A stretch of 64,000 nt of DNA, taken from positions 33,075 through 97,074 of the forward strand of contig NZ_LUUG01000064.1 in assembly GCF_001644035.1 (NCBI RefSeq), given 5' to 3'. Every line of letters begins with the position of its first letter. The first letter of the stretch is position 1. Made by a program: the position numbers and the translations under genes. This document shows, in pieces, positions 36,317-46,762 of the stretch. A model generated the notes under the pieces. It worked only from the letters and a program-made list of their open reading frames with translations. It made no database searches and was not told where the DNA came from. Source of the DNA: Methylomonas methanica. GTDB taxonomy: Bacteria; Pseudomonadota; Gammaproteobacteria; Methylococcales; Methylomonadaceae.

Positions 36317-38566
36317 TTGAAAACAAAACCAGCTTTTTTAATTCTTTCCCTATTCGTGGCTTTGGAGTCCGGCGTGAGTGCACAAGAAACAAACGACAAT
36401 GTTGAAGCGCAGGTTCAGGCCTTGCTGGCGCAAATGAGCCTGGAAGAGAAAGTCGGGCAGATGACCCAGATCGATTTCAGCGTGGTTTCGGTGGTGAACG
36501 GTGAAGTGGCCGATAATCCGATTGATCAGGCCAAACTGGAAGATGCCATATTGAACCGGCATATCGGCTCGATCCTGAACACGCCTACCACACCGAATAA
36601 TCAAACCCAGCCCATCGAAAAATGGCGGCGGATGACCCAGGCGATACGAGAGGTGGCGGCAAAAAGCCGGCTGAAAATTCCAGTGCTCTACGGTATCGAC
36701 GCGATTCATGGCGCCACCTATACCGAGAACGCGGTACTGTTTCCGCAAGCCATCAGCATGGCCGCGACGTTTAATCCCGACTTGGCTTTCAAGGAAGGTG
36801 AAGTGACCGCCCGTGAAGTCAAGGCGTCCGGTTTGGATTGGAATTTCATGCCGGTGATGGACATCGGCCGTCAACCGCTGTGGCCACGCTTGTGGGAAAC
36901 CTACGGGGAAGACGTGCATTTGGCGGTAGCGATGGGTAGTGCTTATATCAAAGGGCATCAGGGCGACGATTTTGCCGAGGCGGATAAAGCGCCGACTTGT
37001 CTGAAGCATTATGTCGGTTACAGCTATCCCTTAAACGGCAAAGACCGCAGTCCGGCCTGGATAGGCGAGCGGGCCTTGCGCGAATATTTTCTGCCGGGCT
37101 TTGAGGCCGGCGTGAAAGCCGGGTCGCCGACGGTGATGATTAATTCCGCCGAGGTGGACGGCATTCCCGGCCATATCAATCATCATTACCTGAACACCAT
37201 TCTGCGCGGCGAGATGGGTTTTAAAGGTTTCACCGTGTCCGATTGGGCCGACATCAGCCGTCTATATACCCGCGACAAACTGGCGGCCTCGCCGCGCGAA
37301 GCCGTGAAGATGGCGGTGATGGCCGGCGTGGATATGAGCATGGTGCCTTTCGATTACTCGTTTTACGACTTGTTGCTGGATTTAGCCAAAACCGGCGAAG
37401 TGCCGATCACCCGCATCGACGAAGCGGTGTCGCGCATCTTGCGCGTGAAATATCAAAGCGGGTTGTTTGACAGACACGAGCCGGCGCTGGACATAAAAGG
37501 CAACTTTGTCACTGATGACGCGGTAGCTGCGAATCGCCAAGCGGCGCGGGAAGCCATCATTTTGGCTAAAAACGATCAGCATATTCTGCCTTTGAGCAAG
37601 CAGGCCAGTATTCTGGTGACTGGGCCGACCGCGAATTTGTTAAGCGTCATGAACGGCGGCTGGACCATCACCTGGCAGGGCGCCGCCGAACATTTGTATC
37701 CCAAAGACAAGCCAACTTTGTTACAAGCCCTGCAGCAAAAAACCAACGGTAAAGTAACTTACGTGGGCGGGAAAAATTTCAGCGACGAAATCAATATCGA
37801 GCAGGCCGTGACTCAGGCGCGACAGCACGATGTGGTGATTTTGGCGCTAGGCGAAAAAACCTATACCGAAACCGAGGGCAATATCGAATCCTTGCATCTC
37901 GAACCGGTGCAGTTGCAACTGGCCAGAGCGATATTCGAAATCGGCAAGCCGGTCATTCTAGTCACGTTCGGCGGTAGGCCGCGTATCATCACCGAAATAG
38001 CTAACAAGGCGCAGGCGGTGGTATTGGGCTTTTTGCCGGGCATGGAAGGCGGGGCCGCGCTGGCCGATATTTTGTTCGGCGATACCAATCCCAGCGGTAA
38101 ATTGCCGATTTCTTATCCGCGCGATACCAACGATATAGTGATGTACGATCACAAGCCTATAGAGGCCTTCGAGAGCAATCAGTATCGGCCGCTGTATCCG
38201 TTCGGCCACGGTTTGAGTTACACCACGTTCCAGACCAGCGGTCTGCGTGTGAGCAAAGATAGCATTGCGATGGGCGAAAGCATCAATCTGACGGTTAAGG
38301 TGAAAAATACCGGCGCGCTGACCGGCAAGGAAACCGTGATGGTGTATTTGCACGATGTCGCGGCTTCGGTGTCGCGGCCGGTGAAACAGCTAAAGGCGTT
38401 TAAAAAGGTCGAGTTAAAACCCGGCGCGGAGCAGACCTTGCAATTTAGCTTAACGCCGCAGGATATGTCGTTTATCGGCGTGGATATGAAACGCATCGTC
38501 GAGCCGGGTGAATTTGAGGTGATGGTCGGTAACGAAACCGCTCGTTTCCAGGTCGCCAAACCTTAA
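36317..38566 (+). CDS. bglX: Glycoside hydrolase family 3 beta-glucosidase, exported
   Basis: About 749 aa. I place the start at the TTG at 36317 (then KTKPAFLILSLFVALESG, a signal peptide ending VSAQ); an earlier TTG at 36284 is possible and no strong ribosome site distinguishes them. The GH3 blocks are complete: VLYGIDAIHGATYTENAVLF, WNFMPVMDIGRQPLWPR, KHYVGYSYP, the nucleophile GFKGFTVSDWADI, then the C-terminal (alpha/beta)6 domain with GFLPGMEGGAALADILFGD and a fibronectin-III-like tail (SINLTVKVKNTGALTGKETV). It should release glucose from beta-glucosides or oligosaccharides in the periplasm. A sugar transporter gene follows 21 bases later, forming a utilisation pair. Confidence 0.93.
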   Translation: MKTKPAFLILSLFVALESGVSAQETNDNVEAQVQALLAQMSLEEKVGQMTQIDFSVVSVVNGEVADNPIDQAKLEDAILNRHIGSILNTPTTPNNQTQPIEKWRRMTQAIREVAAKSRLKIPVLYGIDAIHGATYTENAVLFPQAISMAATFNPDLAFKEGEVTAREVKASGLDWNFMPVMDIGRQPLWPRLWETYGEDVHLAVAMGSAYIKGHQGDDFAEADKAPTCLKHYVGYSYPLNGKDRSPAWIGERALREYFLPGFEAGVKAGSPTVMINSAEVDGIPGHINHHYLNTILRGEMGFKGFTVSDWADISRLYTRDKLAASPREAVKMAVMAGVDMSMVPFDYSFYDLLLDLAKTGEVPITRIDEAVSRILRVKYQSGLFDRHEPALDIKGNFVTDDAVAANRQAAREAIILAKNDQHILPLSKQASILVTGPTANLLSVMNGGWTITWQGAAEHLYPKDKPTLLQALQQKTNGKVTYVGGKNFSDEINIEQAVTQARQHDVVILALGEKTYTETEGNIESLHLEPVQLQLARAIFEIGKPVILVTFGGRPRIITEIANKAQAVVLGFLPGMEGGAALADILFGDTNPSGKLPISYPRDTNDIVMYDHKPIEAFESNQYRPLYPFGHGLSYTTFQTSGLRVSKDSIAMGESINLTVKVKNTGALTGKETVMVYLHDVAASVSRPVKQLKAFKKVELKPGAEQTLQFSLTPQDMSFIGVDMKRIVEPGEFEVMVGNETARFQVAKP

Positions 38567-38587
38567 CTCAATTTGCGGGATTAACTA

Positions 38588-39844
38588 ATGCCGGATCAAC
38601 AAAACCAGGGTAAACCATCGTATGCGGGCTCGTTAAGCATTCTGACCTCGCTGTTTTTCATTTGGGGTTTTATCACTTGTCTTAACGACATCCTGATTCC
38701 ACATTTGAAGGCGGTGTTTACCCTTAGCTATACCCAAGCGATGTTGATCCAGTTTTGTTTCTTCACCGCCTATTTTTTGATGTCGGTGCCCAGCGGTTAT
38801 CTGGTGGAAAAAATCGATTATAAGGGCGGCATCATCGTTGGCTTGGGGATTGCCGGTTGTGGTTGTTTACTGTTCTATCCGGCTGCGGGCTTGCATTCCT
38901 ATCCAATGTTTTTGGGGGCGTTTTTTGTGTTGGCTTCCGGTATTACGCTGTTGCAGGTTTCCGCCAATCCTTACGTGACGGTATTAGGCGATCCGCATAC
39001 CGCGTCCAGCCGCTTGACTTTGACTCAGGCGTTCAATTCCTTGGGAACCACGCTGGCGCCGTATTTTGGCGCGTTGTTTATTTTGTCGAATGCGGTAAAA
39101 AGCGCCGAGGAGATAAAACTGCTGGATGCTGAGCAATTGTCGGCTTATCAAGCGGCGGAAGCGGCGGCGGTGCAAAATCCGTATTTATTTCTCGCGGCGG
39201 TATTGTTTTTAATGGCCGCAGTCTTTGCAATGCTTAAGTTGCCGAAGATTAACCAGCAAGCCGAGGCTGGTGGCGCGCACGAACAGGGCGGCAGTGCCTG
39301 GCAATATTCACATTTGGTATTAGGCGCCGTGGCGATTTTTGTTTACGTGGGCGGCGAAGTGTCGATTGGCAGCTTTCTGGTTAACTTTCTCGGTGAGCCG
39401 GATATCGCCGGTTTGGCTGAGCAAGATGCCGGCAAATACGTTTCGTTTTATTGGGGCGGGGCCATGGTCGGCCGGTTTATCGGGTCGGCGGTGATGCAGA
39501 AAATCCATCCCGGCAAGGTGCTGGCGTTCAATGCCTTGGCGGCGGCAGCTTTGGTGTTGGCGACGATGTTGGGCAGCGGCACACTGGCTATGCTTACCAT
39601 CCTGGCGGTGGGCTTGTGCAACTCCATCATGTTTCCCACCATCTTTTCACTGGCTTTGACTGGCTTGGGCAGCCATACCGGTCAAGGCTCCGGCATTCTC
39701 TGCGCCGCCATCGTCGGCGGGGCTGTTTTACCGCTGCTGCAAGGGGCGTTTGCCGATCATATCGGCATTCAGCATGCATTTTTTATCCCATTTCTTTGTT
39801 ACTTGTATATCGCTTATTACGGCTATCGCTGCCGCCAGTTGTAG
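38588..39844 (+). CDS. Sugar MFS transporter, FucP/GluP type
   Basis: 418 aa, 12 helices. [20 protein letters not shown], then [20 protein letters not shown] and [20 protein letters not shown] are the signature blocks of the fucose-galactose-glucose:proton symporter family. The location directly after an exported beta-glucosidase suggests glucose uptake; the exact sugar is inference. Convergent with cheB. Confidence 0.92.
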   Translation: MPDQQNQGKPSYAGSLSILTSLFFIWGFITCLNDILIPHLKAVFTLSYTQAMLIQFCFFTAYFLMSVPSGYLVEKIDYKGGIIVGLGIAGCGCLLFYPAAGLHSYPMFLGAFFVLASGITLLQVSANPYVTVLGDPHTASSRLTLTQAFNSLGTTLAPYFGALFILSNAVKSAEEIKLLDAEQLSAYQAAEAAAVQNPYLFLAAVLFLMAAVFAMLKLPKINQQAEAGGAHEQGGSAWQYSHLVLGAVAIFVYVGGEVSIGSFLVNFLGEPDIAGLAEQDAGKYVSFYWGGAMVGRFIGSAVMQKIHPGKVLAFNALAAAALVLATMLGSGTLAMLTILAVGLCNSIMFPTIFSLALTGLGSHTGQGSGILCAAIVGGAVLPLLQGAFADHIGIQHAFFIPFLCYLYIAYYGYRCRQL

Positions 39845-39858
39845 ATAAAACCGGCCAT

Positions 39859-40953
39859 TTAACCTTTCAAGAATTTTGCCCGGTTGGGCGATTGAATGAT
39901 CAAATTCGGGATGGCCGATAAAGGCAGTTCGCCGTCGGTGCCACCTAGCTTCACCGCTTCCTTGGGCATGCCGTACACCACGCAGCTGGCCTCATCTTGG
40001 GCTACACAGAGCGCGCCGGTATCGTGCAATTCCTTCATGCCGTGTGCGCCGTCGTCGCCCATGCCGGTCATAATCACACCTAGCACGTTTTTTCCGGCAG
40101 CTTGAGCGGCGGAGCGGAATAACACGTCTACAGAGGGTCTGTGGCGACTGACCAGCGGGCCGTCTTTGATTTCCACTCGATATTGCGCGCCGCTACGCCG
40201 CAATAACATGTGTTTGCCGCCAGGCGCAATCAAGGCCAGACCGGGAATGACCCGGTCGTTTTGCTCGGCTTCTTTTACCGTTATTTGGCAAAGACTGTCC
40301 AGACGTTTGGCGAATGCGGCGGTAAATGCCTCTGGCATGTGCTGCACGATGACGATACCCGGCGTGGTGCGCGGCAGTCGCGTCAATACGTATTCCAAGG
40401 CCTGAGTGCCGCCGGTTGACGTACCAATGGCGACGACGCGGTCGGTAGTTTCCGTCATCGAGATCAGGCTGGTAGGGGAAAGTACCGCGTCGGCGGTTAA
40501 TTTCGGGCTGCCATCCACGGGTTTGCTCGATGGGCCCGCCGATTTTTTCAGTCTGGCATGCGCCGCGCCTTTGATGGCATCGGCCAGCAGTGTTTTCGAG
40601 TCTTGCAGAAAGCCTTTCAGGTTAACGGTGGGTTTGGTGATGATGTCAACCGCACCGGCGCTCATGGCCTGCATCGTGACTTCCGCACCCTTGGCAGTCA
40701 GCGTCGAGCAGATTACTACCGGCGTGGGATGTTCGTGCATCAGCTTTTTCAAGAACGTGATGCCGTCCATGCGCGGCATCTCGATGTCCAGGATGATGAC
40801 ATCCGGCCAGTCTTTTTCCATGCGGGTCAAGGCAAAGATAGGGTCCGGCGCGGCACCGATAACTTTGACGCCAGGCAGGCTATCGAGCAATCCGGTTAAT
40901 ACCTGCCGGACTACCGCGGAGTCGTCGACAATAAATACTTTTGTGTCTGTCAT
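39859..40953 (-). CDS. cheB: Protein-glutamate methylesterase / receiver CheB
   Basis: 364 aa. Receiver domain about 1-130 with phospho-acceptor Asp in [20 protein letters not shown]; catalytic domain about 175-360 with the triad in [12 protein letters not shown] (Ser), [15 protein letters not shown] (His) and [14 protein letters not shown] (Asp). It removes methyl groups from chemoreceptor glutamates and deamidates glutamines after CheA phosphorylation. Third gene of the minus-strand cheR-cheD-cheB run, 38 bases after cheD. Confidence 0.97.
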   Translation of the reverse strand: MTDTKVFIVDDSAVVRQVLTGLLDSLPGVKVIGAAPDPIFALTRMEKDWPDVIILDIEMPRMDGITFLKKLMHEHPTPVVICSTLTAKGAEVTMQAMSAGAVDIITKPTVNLKGFLQDSKTLLADAIKGAAHARLKKSAGPSSKPVDGSPKLTADAVLSPTSLISMTETTDRVVAIGTSTGGTQALEYVLTRLPRTTPGIVIVQHMPEAFTAAFAKRLDSLCQITVKEAEQNDRVIPGLALIAPGGKHMLLRRSGAQYRVEIKDGPLVSRHRPSVDVLFRSAAQAAGKNVLGVIMTGMGDDGAHGMKELHDTGALCVAQDEASCVVYGMPKEAVKLGGTDGELPLSAIPNLIIQSPNRAKFLKG

Positions 40954-40991
40954 AGTGTCTTTAGGGTTGCCTGTTAATTGTCTTGGATTGT

Positions 40992-41588
40992 TTACCAGAA
41001 TTCGGCACTGCTTCTGGATTTTTCATGTTCGTCGATATTTTTCTTCCAGTAGCGACGTTCTTCTTGTTCCAGTAACACTTCTTGGTTGTGGTCGATTTTT
41101 TTGATAAACACCGAATAGTCGCTACCGACGAAATGCACGTTTCTGCCAATGTTGCCGCCAAGACAGGCACTAAGCATAGGAATGTTTTCTTTTTTTAAAA
41201 ACTCTTTTATGAATAAAACATTCACATCGCCCACGGTTTGCTTTCGGTTTTTGTCCTCCCGCAGCTTTAAAACATTGCCGCCGCCAAAACATTTGGCTTG
41301 TAGATTCAGCCGGTTGGCGCCGAGTTTCATCATTTCGTTGATCAGCAACTCCATCGCGTAAATACCGTAGCGGCCTTCGTCGGACTCGATGATAGGCATG
41401 TTGTTGGAGTGGGAGCGATAAGCCAGCAAAAAATGATTCATACCGAATACCCGATTGATTGGATCGTATAGGCAGGCTGCCACGCAAGAGCCCAACAGCG
41501 TCGAAATGACTTCCGGTTTGCGGGAGGCATAGAATTCCCCCGGGTCGATCACGATACGCTGGGTATCTCGGAAGGGCAGGCTTTTCAT
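40992..41588 (-). CDS. cheD: Chemoreceptor glutamine deamidase CheD
   Basis: 198 aa. The catalytic Cys is in [20 protein letters not shown], and the His in [30 protein letters not shown] is the conserved helix. It deamidates receptor glutamines and in other bacteria is titrated by CheC, which is absent here. The C-terminal about 30 residues are charged ([20 protein letters not shown]) and longer than in short CheD proteins. The start overlaps the cheR stop by 4 bases. Confidence 0.95.
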   Translation of the reverse strand: MKSLPFRDTQRIVIDPGEFYASRKPEVISTLLGSCVAACLYDPINRVFGMNHFLLAYRSHSNNMPIIESDEGRYGIYAMELLINEMMKLGANRLNLQAKCFGGGNVLKLREDKNRKQTVGDVNVLFIKEFLKKENIPMLSACLGGNIGRNVHFVGSDYSVFIKKIDHNQEVLLEQEERRYWKKNIDEHEKSRSSAEFW

Positions 41589-42424
41589 GGTTTGCGATAA
41601 ATTGACGGTTTGATCATTTGTAACTGTTCCGTGACCCGATGCAGGCTTTCCGAATGGCTAATAATGAAATGTCCGCCAGGCTTCAGAGCGGTGGTCAATC
41701 GTTCTACCACCTGTTTTTTGGTGTCTTGATCGAAATATATTAGAACGTTACGCAGAAAAATCACTTCGAACTTACCCAATGCAGGCGGCAGTACGTTCAT
41801 CAGATTGACCTGATCGAACTTGACTCGGCTGCGCAGCTTGCTATCCACGCGAAAGAAACCTTCCTGGCTGCGCACGCCCTTCAGACAATATTTTTCTAGC
41901 AGACGTTTGTCCATATGATCCAGTCTGTCCAGCGGATATACGCCTTGCCGGGCAATGTCCAATACTCGGGTACTCAAGTCGGAGCCGAAAATCTCCCAAT
42001 TGCGCATGCCTAGGTTCTCCGCCAATACCATCGCTAAAGTATAGGCTTCTTCTCCTGTCGAACTGGCCGCACTCCAAACCCGAAATTGTTCGCCGCGCCA
42101 AGGTTTAAGAATCTGCTGCTGGAAGAATTCGAAATGTTTGGGTTCCCGAAAAAAATAGGTTTCATTGGTGGTCAGAATGTTGACTAGTGTTTGAAATTCA
42201 TGTGGGTAGTCGGGGCTAATAGCCAGCTGATAGTATTCGCCGTAACTATGCAGCTGATAATAGTCGAGCCTCTTGGCTAGCCTGCTGGCTACCATGACTT
42301 TCTTTTCCGGTGTCAGAGCGATGCCGGCATGGTCGTAAATCAGACATCTGAAGCGTTCGAATTCTTCGGTCGTGATAGGGGCGATGCTAATAAAGATCTC
42401 CGATAGTAAGGATTTATGAATCAA
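41585..42424 (-). CDS. cheR: Chemoreceptor methyltransferase CheR
   Basis: 279 aa. The N-terminal helical domain (about 15-75) precedes the SAM-binding domain with ETYFFREPKHFEFFQQQILK and RVWSAASSTGEEAYTLAMVL, and DQVNLMNVLPPALGKFEVIF, FLRNVLIYFD near the end. It methylates receptor glutamates using SAM. First gene of the cheR-cheD-cheB run; divergent from the chemoreceptor gene across 132 bases. Confidence 0.96.
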   Translation of the reverse strand: MIHKSLLSEIFISIAPITTEEFERFRCLIYDHAGIALTPEKKVMVASRLAKRLDYYQLHSYGEYYQLAISPDYPHEFQTLVNILTTNETYFFREPKHFEFFQQQILKPWRGEQFRVWSAASSTGEEAYTLAMVLAENLGMRNWEIFGSDLSTRVLDIARQGVYPLDRLDHMDKRLLEKYCLKGVRSQEGFFRVDSKLRSRVKFDQVNLMNVLPPALGKFEVIFLRNVLIYFDQDTKKQVVERLTTALKPGGHFIISHSESLHRVTEQLQMIKPSIYRKP

Positions 42425-42556
42425 TTATGTCAGTAATTAATTACATGAATTGCTGAGAACTTAACAATAACTAAAAACCTAAGATGGTACTGGGTTGAAT
42501 GCAAGTCTAAAACTCTCTACTATCCTTTACATACTCAAAACCCAAACGGAATTACC

Positions 42557-43765
42557 ATGCTTCGAAAACCTTATCCCATAGCCAAAAGCCCCGGTCCACT
42601 TGGTTTTTATCTGTTGACGGTCGGGCTGGGAGTGATAGGCGGATTGTTGGCTTGCGTGCAAACCGGTTTCAGTTTAATCAGTATGGGAGCCACCGTTGCG
42701 CTTGGTTTTGCCGGCGTTCTGGTCGGGTCTACTTTGTACAACAAACAGCAAGCCGTATTAAACGAAGTCAATAAGGCCTGGCGTGGCGACGAAGATTTAA
42801 AACTGCAAGATCTTGAAGCTTATGCCATCGAGCTGGAGCGTTTGTTTCTGCAAGTAGTGCCGATTCTGCTCCGACAAGTACAGACCTCCAGAACACATAC
42901 CGAACAAGAAATCACCGTGTTGACCAGCCGCTTCGCAGCCATGGTCAATCAATTGGAACGGCTGATATCCGGCGGCGCGCAGAGTCGTCAAGGCCGGAGC
43001 GTTGACGTGTTATTCAGCGAAACTCGGGATGCCTTGACTGCGGTATTAAAAGTTTTAAGTCAAATTCAAGACGTTGAGCACGCGGTGGTCGACGAGGTTC
43101 GTAAACTGTCCGCGCATACCGGTCAGCTGGACACCATGGCGCAGGAAGTGCGCAAGGTTGCCGAACAAATCAATTTATTGGCGCTTAATGCCGCTATCGA
43201 AGCTGCCCGGGCAGGCGAAAATGGCCGGGGCTTTGCGGTTGTGGCCGACGAAGTTCGTAAACTAGCCGGTTTTTCGTCGACTACCGGGGAAAAGATCAGC
43301 CACGCTATTGCCGATATCAACAAAGCCATGGCCTCCACCTTGAAAATGTCCGAAGCATCCGGCTCTTCCGACGACAAAGCAATACGCGATGCCGAACACG
43401 CCATCCGCACAGCACTCGACGATTTGCGGGTAGCTTTGGATATGTTCAGAAACGATGCAGACCAACTGCGCGGCAACAGCGCGCAAATTCGCGATGAAAT
43501 TTTCTCGGTGTTGACCGCCTTCCAGTTTCAGGATCGGGTCAGCCAAATGCTGTCGCATGTCGAACACAACCTAAACAGCCTGCAAAGCGCGGTAGATGCC
43601 ACGCGTAACAGCGGCGAGCGCCAAGCGAATAGTCTCGATGTCGGGGCAACTTTGGCTCGAATGGAGCTCAGCTACACCATGCCGGAAGAATTATTGAATC
43701 ACTCTTCCGGGACGGCAGTGAGTCACCAAAGTACTTCCGCCAACGACGAGATTACATTTTTCTAA
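42557..43765 (+). CDS. Methyl-accepting chemotaxis protein lacking a periplasmic domain
   Basis: 402 aa. Two adjacent N-terminal membrane helices (about 17-60, separated by only a few residues) and then a cytoplasmic signalling coiled coil with a canonical tip [20 protein letters not shown]. No HAMP domain or ligand domain is evident. After the tip, the returning strand is short and includes a CheZ/QRxxD-like motif region ([20 protein letters not shown]), which recalls internal receptors that work with the cytoplasmic array. First gene of the plus-strand chemotaxis operon, 20 bases before cheY. Confidence 0.88.
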   Translation: MLRKPYPIAKSPGPLGFYLLTVGLGVIGGLLACVQTGFSLISMGATVALGFAGVLVGSTLYNKQQAVLNEVNKAWRGDEDLKLQDLEAYAIELERLFLQVVPILLRQVQTSRTHTEQEITVLTSRFAAMVNQLERLISGGAQSRQGRSVDVLFSETRDALTAVLKVLSQIQDVEHAVVDEVRKLSAHTGQLDTMAQEVRKVAEQINLLALNAAIEAARAGENGRGFAVVADEVRKLAGFSSTTGEKISHAIADINKAMASTLKMSEASGSSDDKAIRDAEHAIRTALDDLRVALDMFRNDADQLRGNSAQIRDEIFSVLTAFQFQDRVSQMLSHVEHNLNSLQSAVDATRNSGERQANSLDVGATLARMELSYTMPEELLNHSSGTAVSHQSTSANDEITFF

Positions 43766-43785
43766 ATTCAATGAAGGATTGAGTA

Positions 43786-44154
43786 ATGGCTAAAACCATC
43801 ATGATTGTTGATGACTCGGCATCCATTCGGCAGGTTGTCGGTATTGCCCTTAAGGGCGCGGGCTACGATGTGATTGAAGCCTGCGACGGCAGGGATGCGC
43901 TGAATAAATTAACCGGACAAAAAATCAATCTGATCATCACCGATGTGAATATGCCGAATATGGACGGCATAACCTTTGTTACGGAAGCTAAAAAATTACC
44001 GGCTTACAAATTCACTCCGATGATGATGCTGACTACCGAAGCCGCCGACGATAAAAAGCAGGCTGGCAAGGCGGCGGGCGCGAAAGCCTGGCTGACCAAA
44101 CCGTTTCAGGCCCCCACTTTACTCGACGCGGTATCCAAATTGGTGTTGCCTTAA
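43786..44154 (+). CDS. cheY: CheY-type response regulator
   Basis: 122 aa single receiver domain. MIVDDSASIRQVV supplies the acidic pair, INLIITDVNMPNMDGITF the phospho-acceptor Asp, MLTTEA the Thr and AWLTKPFQ the Lys. It would be phosphorylated by the CheA encoded downstream. AAGGATTGAGTA leader with weak ribosome site; 31 bases before the STAS gene. Confidence 0.95.
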   Translation: MAKTIMIVDDSASIRQVVGIALKGAGYDVIEACDGRDALNKLTGQKINLIITDVNMPNMDGITFVTEAKKLPAYKFTPMMMLTTEAADDKKQAGKAAGAKAWLTKPFQAPTLLDAVSKLVLP

Positions 44155-44185
44155 AAACAACTCCGCCGCACAAGGGGAGAAAACC

Positions 44186-44518
44186 TTGGCTATCCAACTA
44201 AAACAACAAAAAAAGGGCGTCACCCAGCTAGCTATACAGGGTGAATTAACCATTTATTCGGTGCTGGAACACAAACAAGCACTATCCCAGTATCTAAGCT
44301 CGGCTAAGGACATCCAAATCGATCTTGCCGATGTCACTGAAATAGATAGTGCCGGTTTGCAATTACTGATGTTTCTGAAGCAGGAAGCCGTTAGCCGCGA
44401 TATCAGCTTTAGCCTTAGTCAACATAGCGAGGCGGTCGTTGAAGTGCTGGAACTGCTTAACCTTAGTAAGCATTTCGGTGACCCTATCGTTATCTCTGCA
44501 GACTGGAAATCATCATGA
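44186..44518 (+). CDS. STAS-domain protein
   Basis: 110 aa, one STAS (sulfate transporter/anti-sigma antagonist) domain. TTG start at 44186, supported by GGGGAG upstream. IQIDLADVTEIDSAGLQLLM contains the Asp-Ser-Ala-Gly phosphorylation/contact motif of SpoIIAA-like proteins. Sandwiched between cheY and cheA with a 4-base overlap to cheA. STAS proteins in such clusters are described in several gammaproteobacteria, but their role is not settled. Confidence 0.88.
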   Translation: MAIQLKQQKKGVTQLAIQGELTIYSVLEHKQALSQYLSSAKDIQIDLADVTEIDSAGLQLLMFLKQEAVSRDISFSLSQHSEAVVEVLELLNLSKHFGDPIVISADWKSS

Positions 44519-46716
44519 GCGAATTAGATGCTGCCTTAACGGTTTTCGCCCAAGAGGCCGAAGAGTTGTTAACGGATATGGAAGACGCTTTGCTGTCCTT
44601 GGAGACCAAACCGGACGATAGCGAAACCATCAATAGTTTATTCAGGGCCATGCACACCATCAAAGGCTCTTCCGGATTGTTCGGCTTCAACGCCATTGTC
44701 GGCTTTACCCACGAAGCGGAGTCGGTTCTGGATAAGGTGCGCAACGGCGAACGCGGTATCGATGCGGAATTGATTTCTGTCTTATTGGACAGTAAGGATC
44801 ACACGGCTAAATTGATCGAACATTGTTTGACGCAGAAAGAAGCGGCATTACCGGCAAGTTTGGCGGCGGACGGAGAACGTTTGATTCGGCAGTTGACCGG
44901 ACGGCAAACTACCGACATGCAGCAGAGCGACGATAGCGTCCAGCTGGAAATCGAAGGTGGCGGCGAAATATCGGTGGACGATAACTGGCTTATTTCTTTG
45001 GAGTTTCAGAAAGACGCCTTCAGAAATGGCATGGACCCCTTGTCGTTTATTCGCTATCTGCGAACCTTAGGCGAGATTAAACAAATTCTTACCGTAGCCT
45101 CGGAAATGCCGGTCGATGACGACATGGATCCGGAAAGCTGTTATTTGCATTTCAAAATTGCTTTTCAGAGCGATGCGAACAAACAGACGATAGAAGCGGT
45201 GTTCGATTTTGCTTCTGACGATTGCGATATCAAAATTTTGCCGCCCAATTCCAAACTAGAGGAATATTTAAATCTGTTGAACGCTCAGGATGACAATCAT
45301 GTTAAGCGTTTGGGCGACATGTTGGTGCAGGTTGGCGCGCTGACTCAGAACGATGTCAATCATGCCTTGCAAAGTCAGCAGGCCAACGTTGATGCGGAAC
45401 AGGAAGCCCCCAGCAAACCGTTGGGCGAAATACTGGTCGAGCAACACGTCGTACAGCAGCCATTGGTCGATCAAGCGCTGAAAAAACAGGAGCAGACCAA
45501 ACAAAAGCTGGCGAGCGAAGCCAATTACATTCGGGTTGATGCCAGCAAACTAGGCCACCTGATCAATTTGGTCGGCGAGCTGGTGATTTCTAGTGCGGCA
45601 ATGAATTTGATCGTTGAGCGGCATGGCCTGAGCGATGCCGGCGATGTGGCCGCCAGCATGAATGCCTTGGTCAGCAGTATCCGCGATACCGCATTGGAAT
45701 TGCGCATGGTGCAAATCGGCGAAACCTTTTCCCGGTTTAAGCGCGTCGTTCGCGATGTTAGTAAGGAGTTGAATAAAGACATCGAACTTTATATCAGCGG
45801 CGGCGAAACCGAGTTGGATAAAACGGTCGTCGAAAAAATCAACGATCCGTTAACCCATTTGATCCGCAACGCCCTGGATCACGGCATTGAAAGCCCCGCG
45901 CAGCGGGTCGCCGCCGGTAAGCCGGCGCAAGGTACCGTGCAACTCAATGCCTATCATGAATCCGGGCATATCGTGATTCAAATTGCCGATGACGGCGCAG
46001 GATTGAACAGCGAGAAAATACTCGATAAGGCATTAGCCAACGGCCTGATTAAACCCGATCACGATTTGTCCCAACAAGAAATTCATAATCTCATATTTGC
46101 CGCCGGACTTAGCACCAAGGATCAAGCCACCAATTTATCCGGGCGCGGTGTAGGTATGGACGTGGTGAAAAAAAATATCGAAGCCTTACGCGGTTCCGTC
46201 GAGATAGACAGCATAGAAGGCGAGGGCACCACCATTTCCATACGCTTACCGCTGACCTTGGCGATTATCGACGGTTTCATGGTCGGTACCGGCCAGGACC
46301 GCTACATCATCCCGCTGAGCATGGTGGACGAATGCATCGAGATGAACGCCAACGAATGCGAGATAGATGAAATACAGCATTACATCAATTTGCGCGGTCA
46401 GGTCTTGCCATACTTACGTTTAGGCGACTATTTCCATAACCAAATTGCCGACAGTAACAGAAAGCGCGAAAGCGTGGTGGTGGTCAAATTCGGGCAAACT
46501 AAGGCCGGGTTTGTTGTCGATGAATTGCACGGTGAGCATCAAACCGTGATCAAGCCGCTTGGCAAAGTGTTTGAAAGATTAAACGGCATCACCGGCGCAA
46601 CCGTGTTGGGCGACGGCAATGTCGCGCTGATTTTGGACGTGCAAGGTTTGATTCAAGCCGCCATCAAAAATAAAAGCCGACCGGCACCATTCTTAACGTC
46701 GCAGCGAATTCAGTAA
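44515..46716 (+). CDS. cheA: Chemotaxis histidine kinase CheA
   Basis: 733 aa. HPt domain at the N-terminus with phospho-His47 (MHTIKGSSGLFGF). About residues 263-332 hold two similar ~45-residue units, LGDMLVQVGALTQNDVNHAL and LGEILVEQHVVQQPLVDQAL, not part of the textbook CheA and resembling helical N-domains of type II secretion ATPases. Then the dimerisation helices (RVDASKLGHLINLVGELVIS), the ATPase domain (LIRNALDHGIESPAQR; DDGAGLN; GRGVGMDVVKKNIEALRGS) and the CheW-like regulatory domain. It phosphorylates CheY and CheB. Confidence 0.96.
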   Translation: MSELDAALTVFAQEAEELLTDMEDALLSLETKPDDSETINSLFRAMHTIKGSSGLFGFNAIVGFTHEAESVLDKVRNGERGIDAELISVLLDSKDHTAKLIEHCLTQKEAALPASLAADGERLIRQLTGRQTTDMQQSDDSVQLEIEGGGEISVDDNWLISLEFQKDAFRNGMDPLSFIRYLRTLGEIKQILTVASEMPVDDDMDPESCYLHFKIAFQSDANKQTIEAVFDFASDDCDIKILPPNSKLEEYLNLLNAQDDNHVKRLGDMLVQVGALTQNDVNHALQSQQANVDAEQEAPSKPLGEILVEQHVVQQPLVDQALKKQEQTKQKLASEANYIRVDASKLGHLINLVGELVISSAAMNLIVERHGLSDAGDVAASMNALVSSIRDTALELRMVQIGETFSRFKRVVRDVSKELNKDIELYISGGETELDKTVVEKINDPLTHLIRNALDHGIESPAQRVAAGKPAQGTVQLNAYHESGHIVIQIADDGAGLNSEKILDKALANGLIKPDHDLSQQEIHNLIFAAGLSTKDQATNLSGRGVGMDVVKKNIEALRGSVEIDSIEGEGTTISIRLPLTLAIIDGFMVGTGQDRYIIPLSMVDECIEMNANECEIDEIQHYINLRGQVLPYLRLGDYFHNQIADSNRKRESVVVVKFGQTKAGFVVDELHGEHQTVIKPLGKVFERLNGITGATVLGDGNVALILDVQGLIQAAIKNKSRPAPFLTSQRIQ

Positions 46717-46762
46717 GTAAAGATTTCTTACAGTTATAAATTCCTAATAGAGGGAACAGAGC

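Noticed and set aside
36181..36405. Small membrane-protein-like frame starting GTG at 36181
   Set aside because: No ribosome site, hydrophobic start only, and it runs out of frame into the GH3 signal peptide region.
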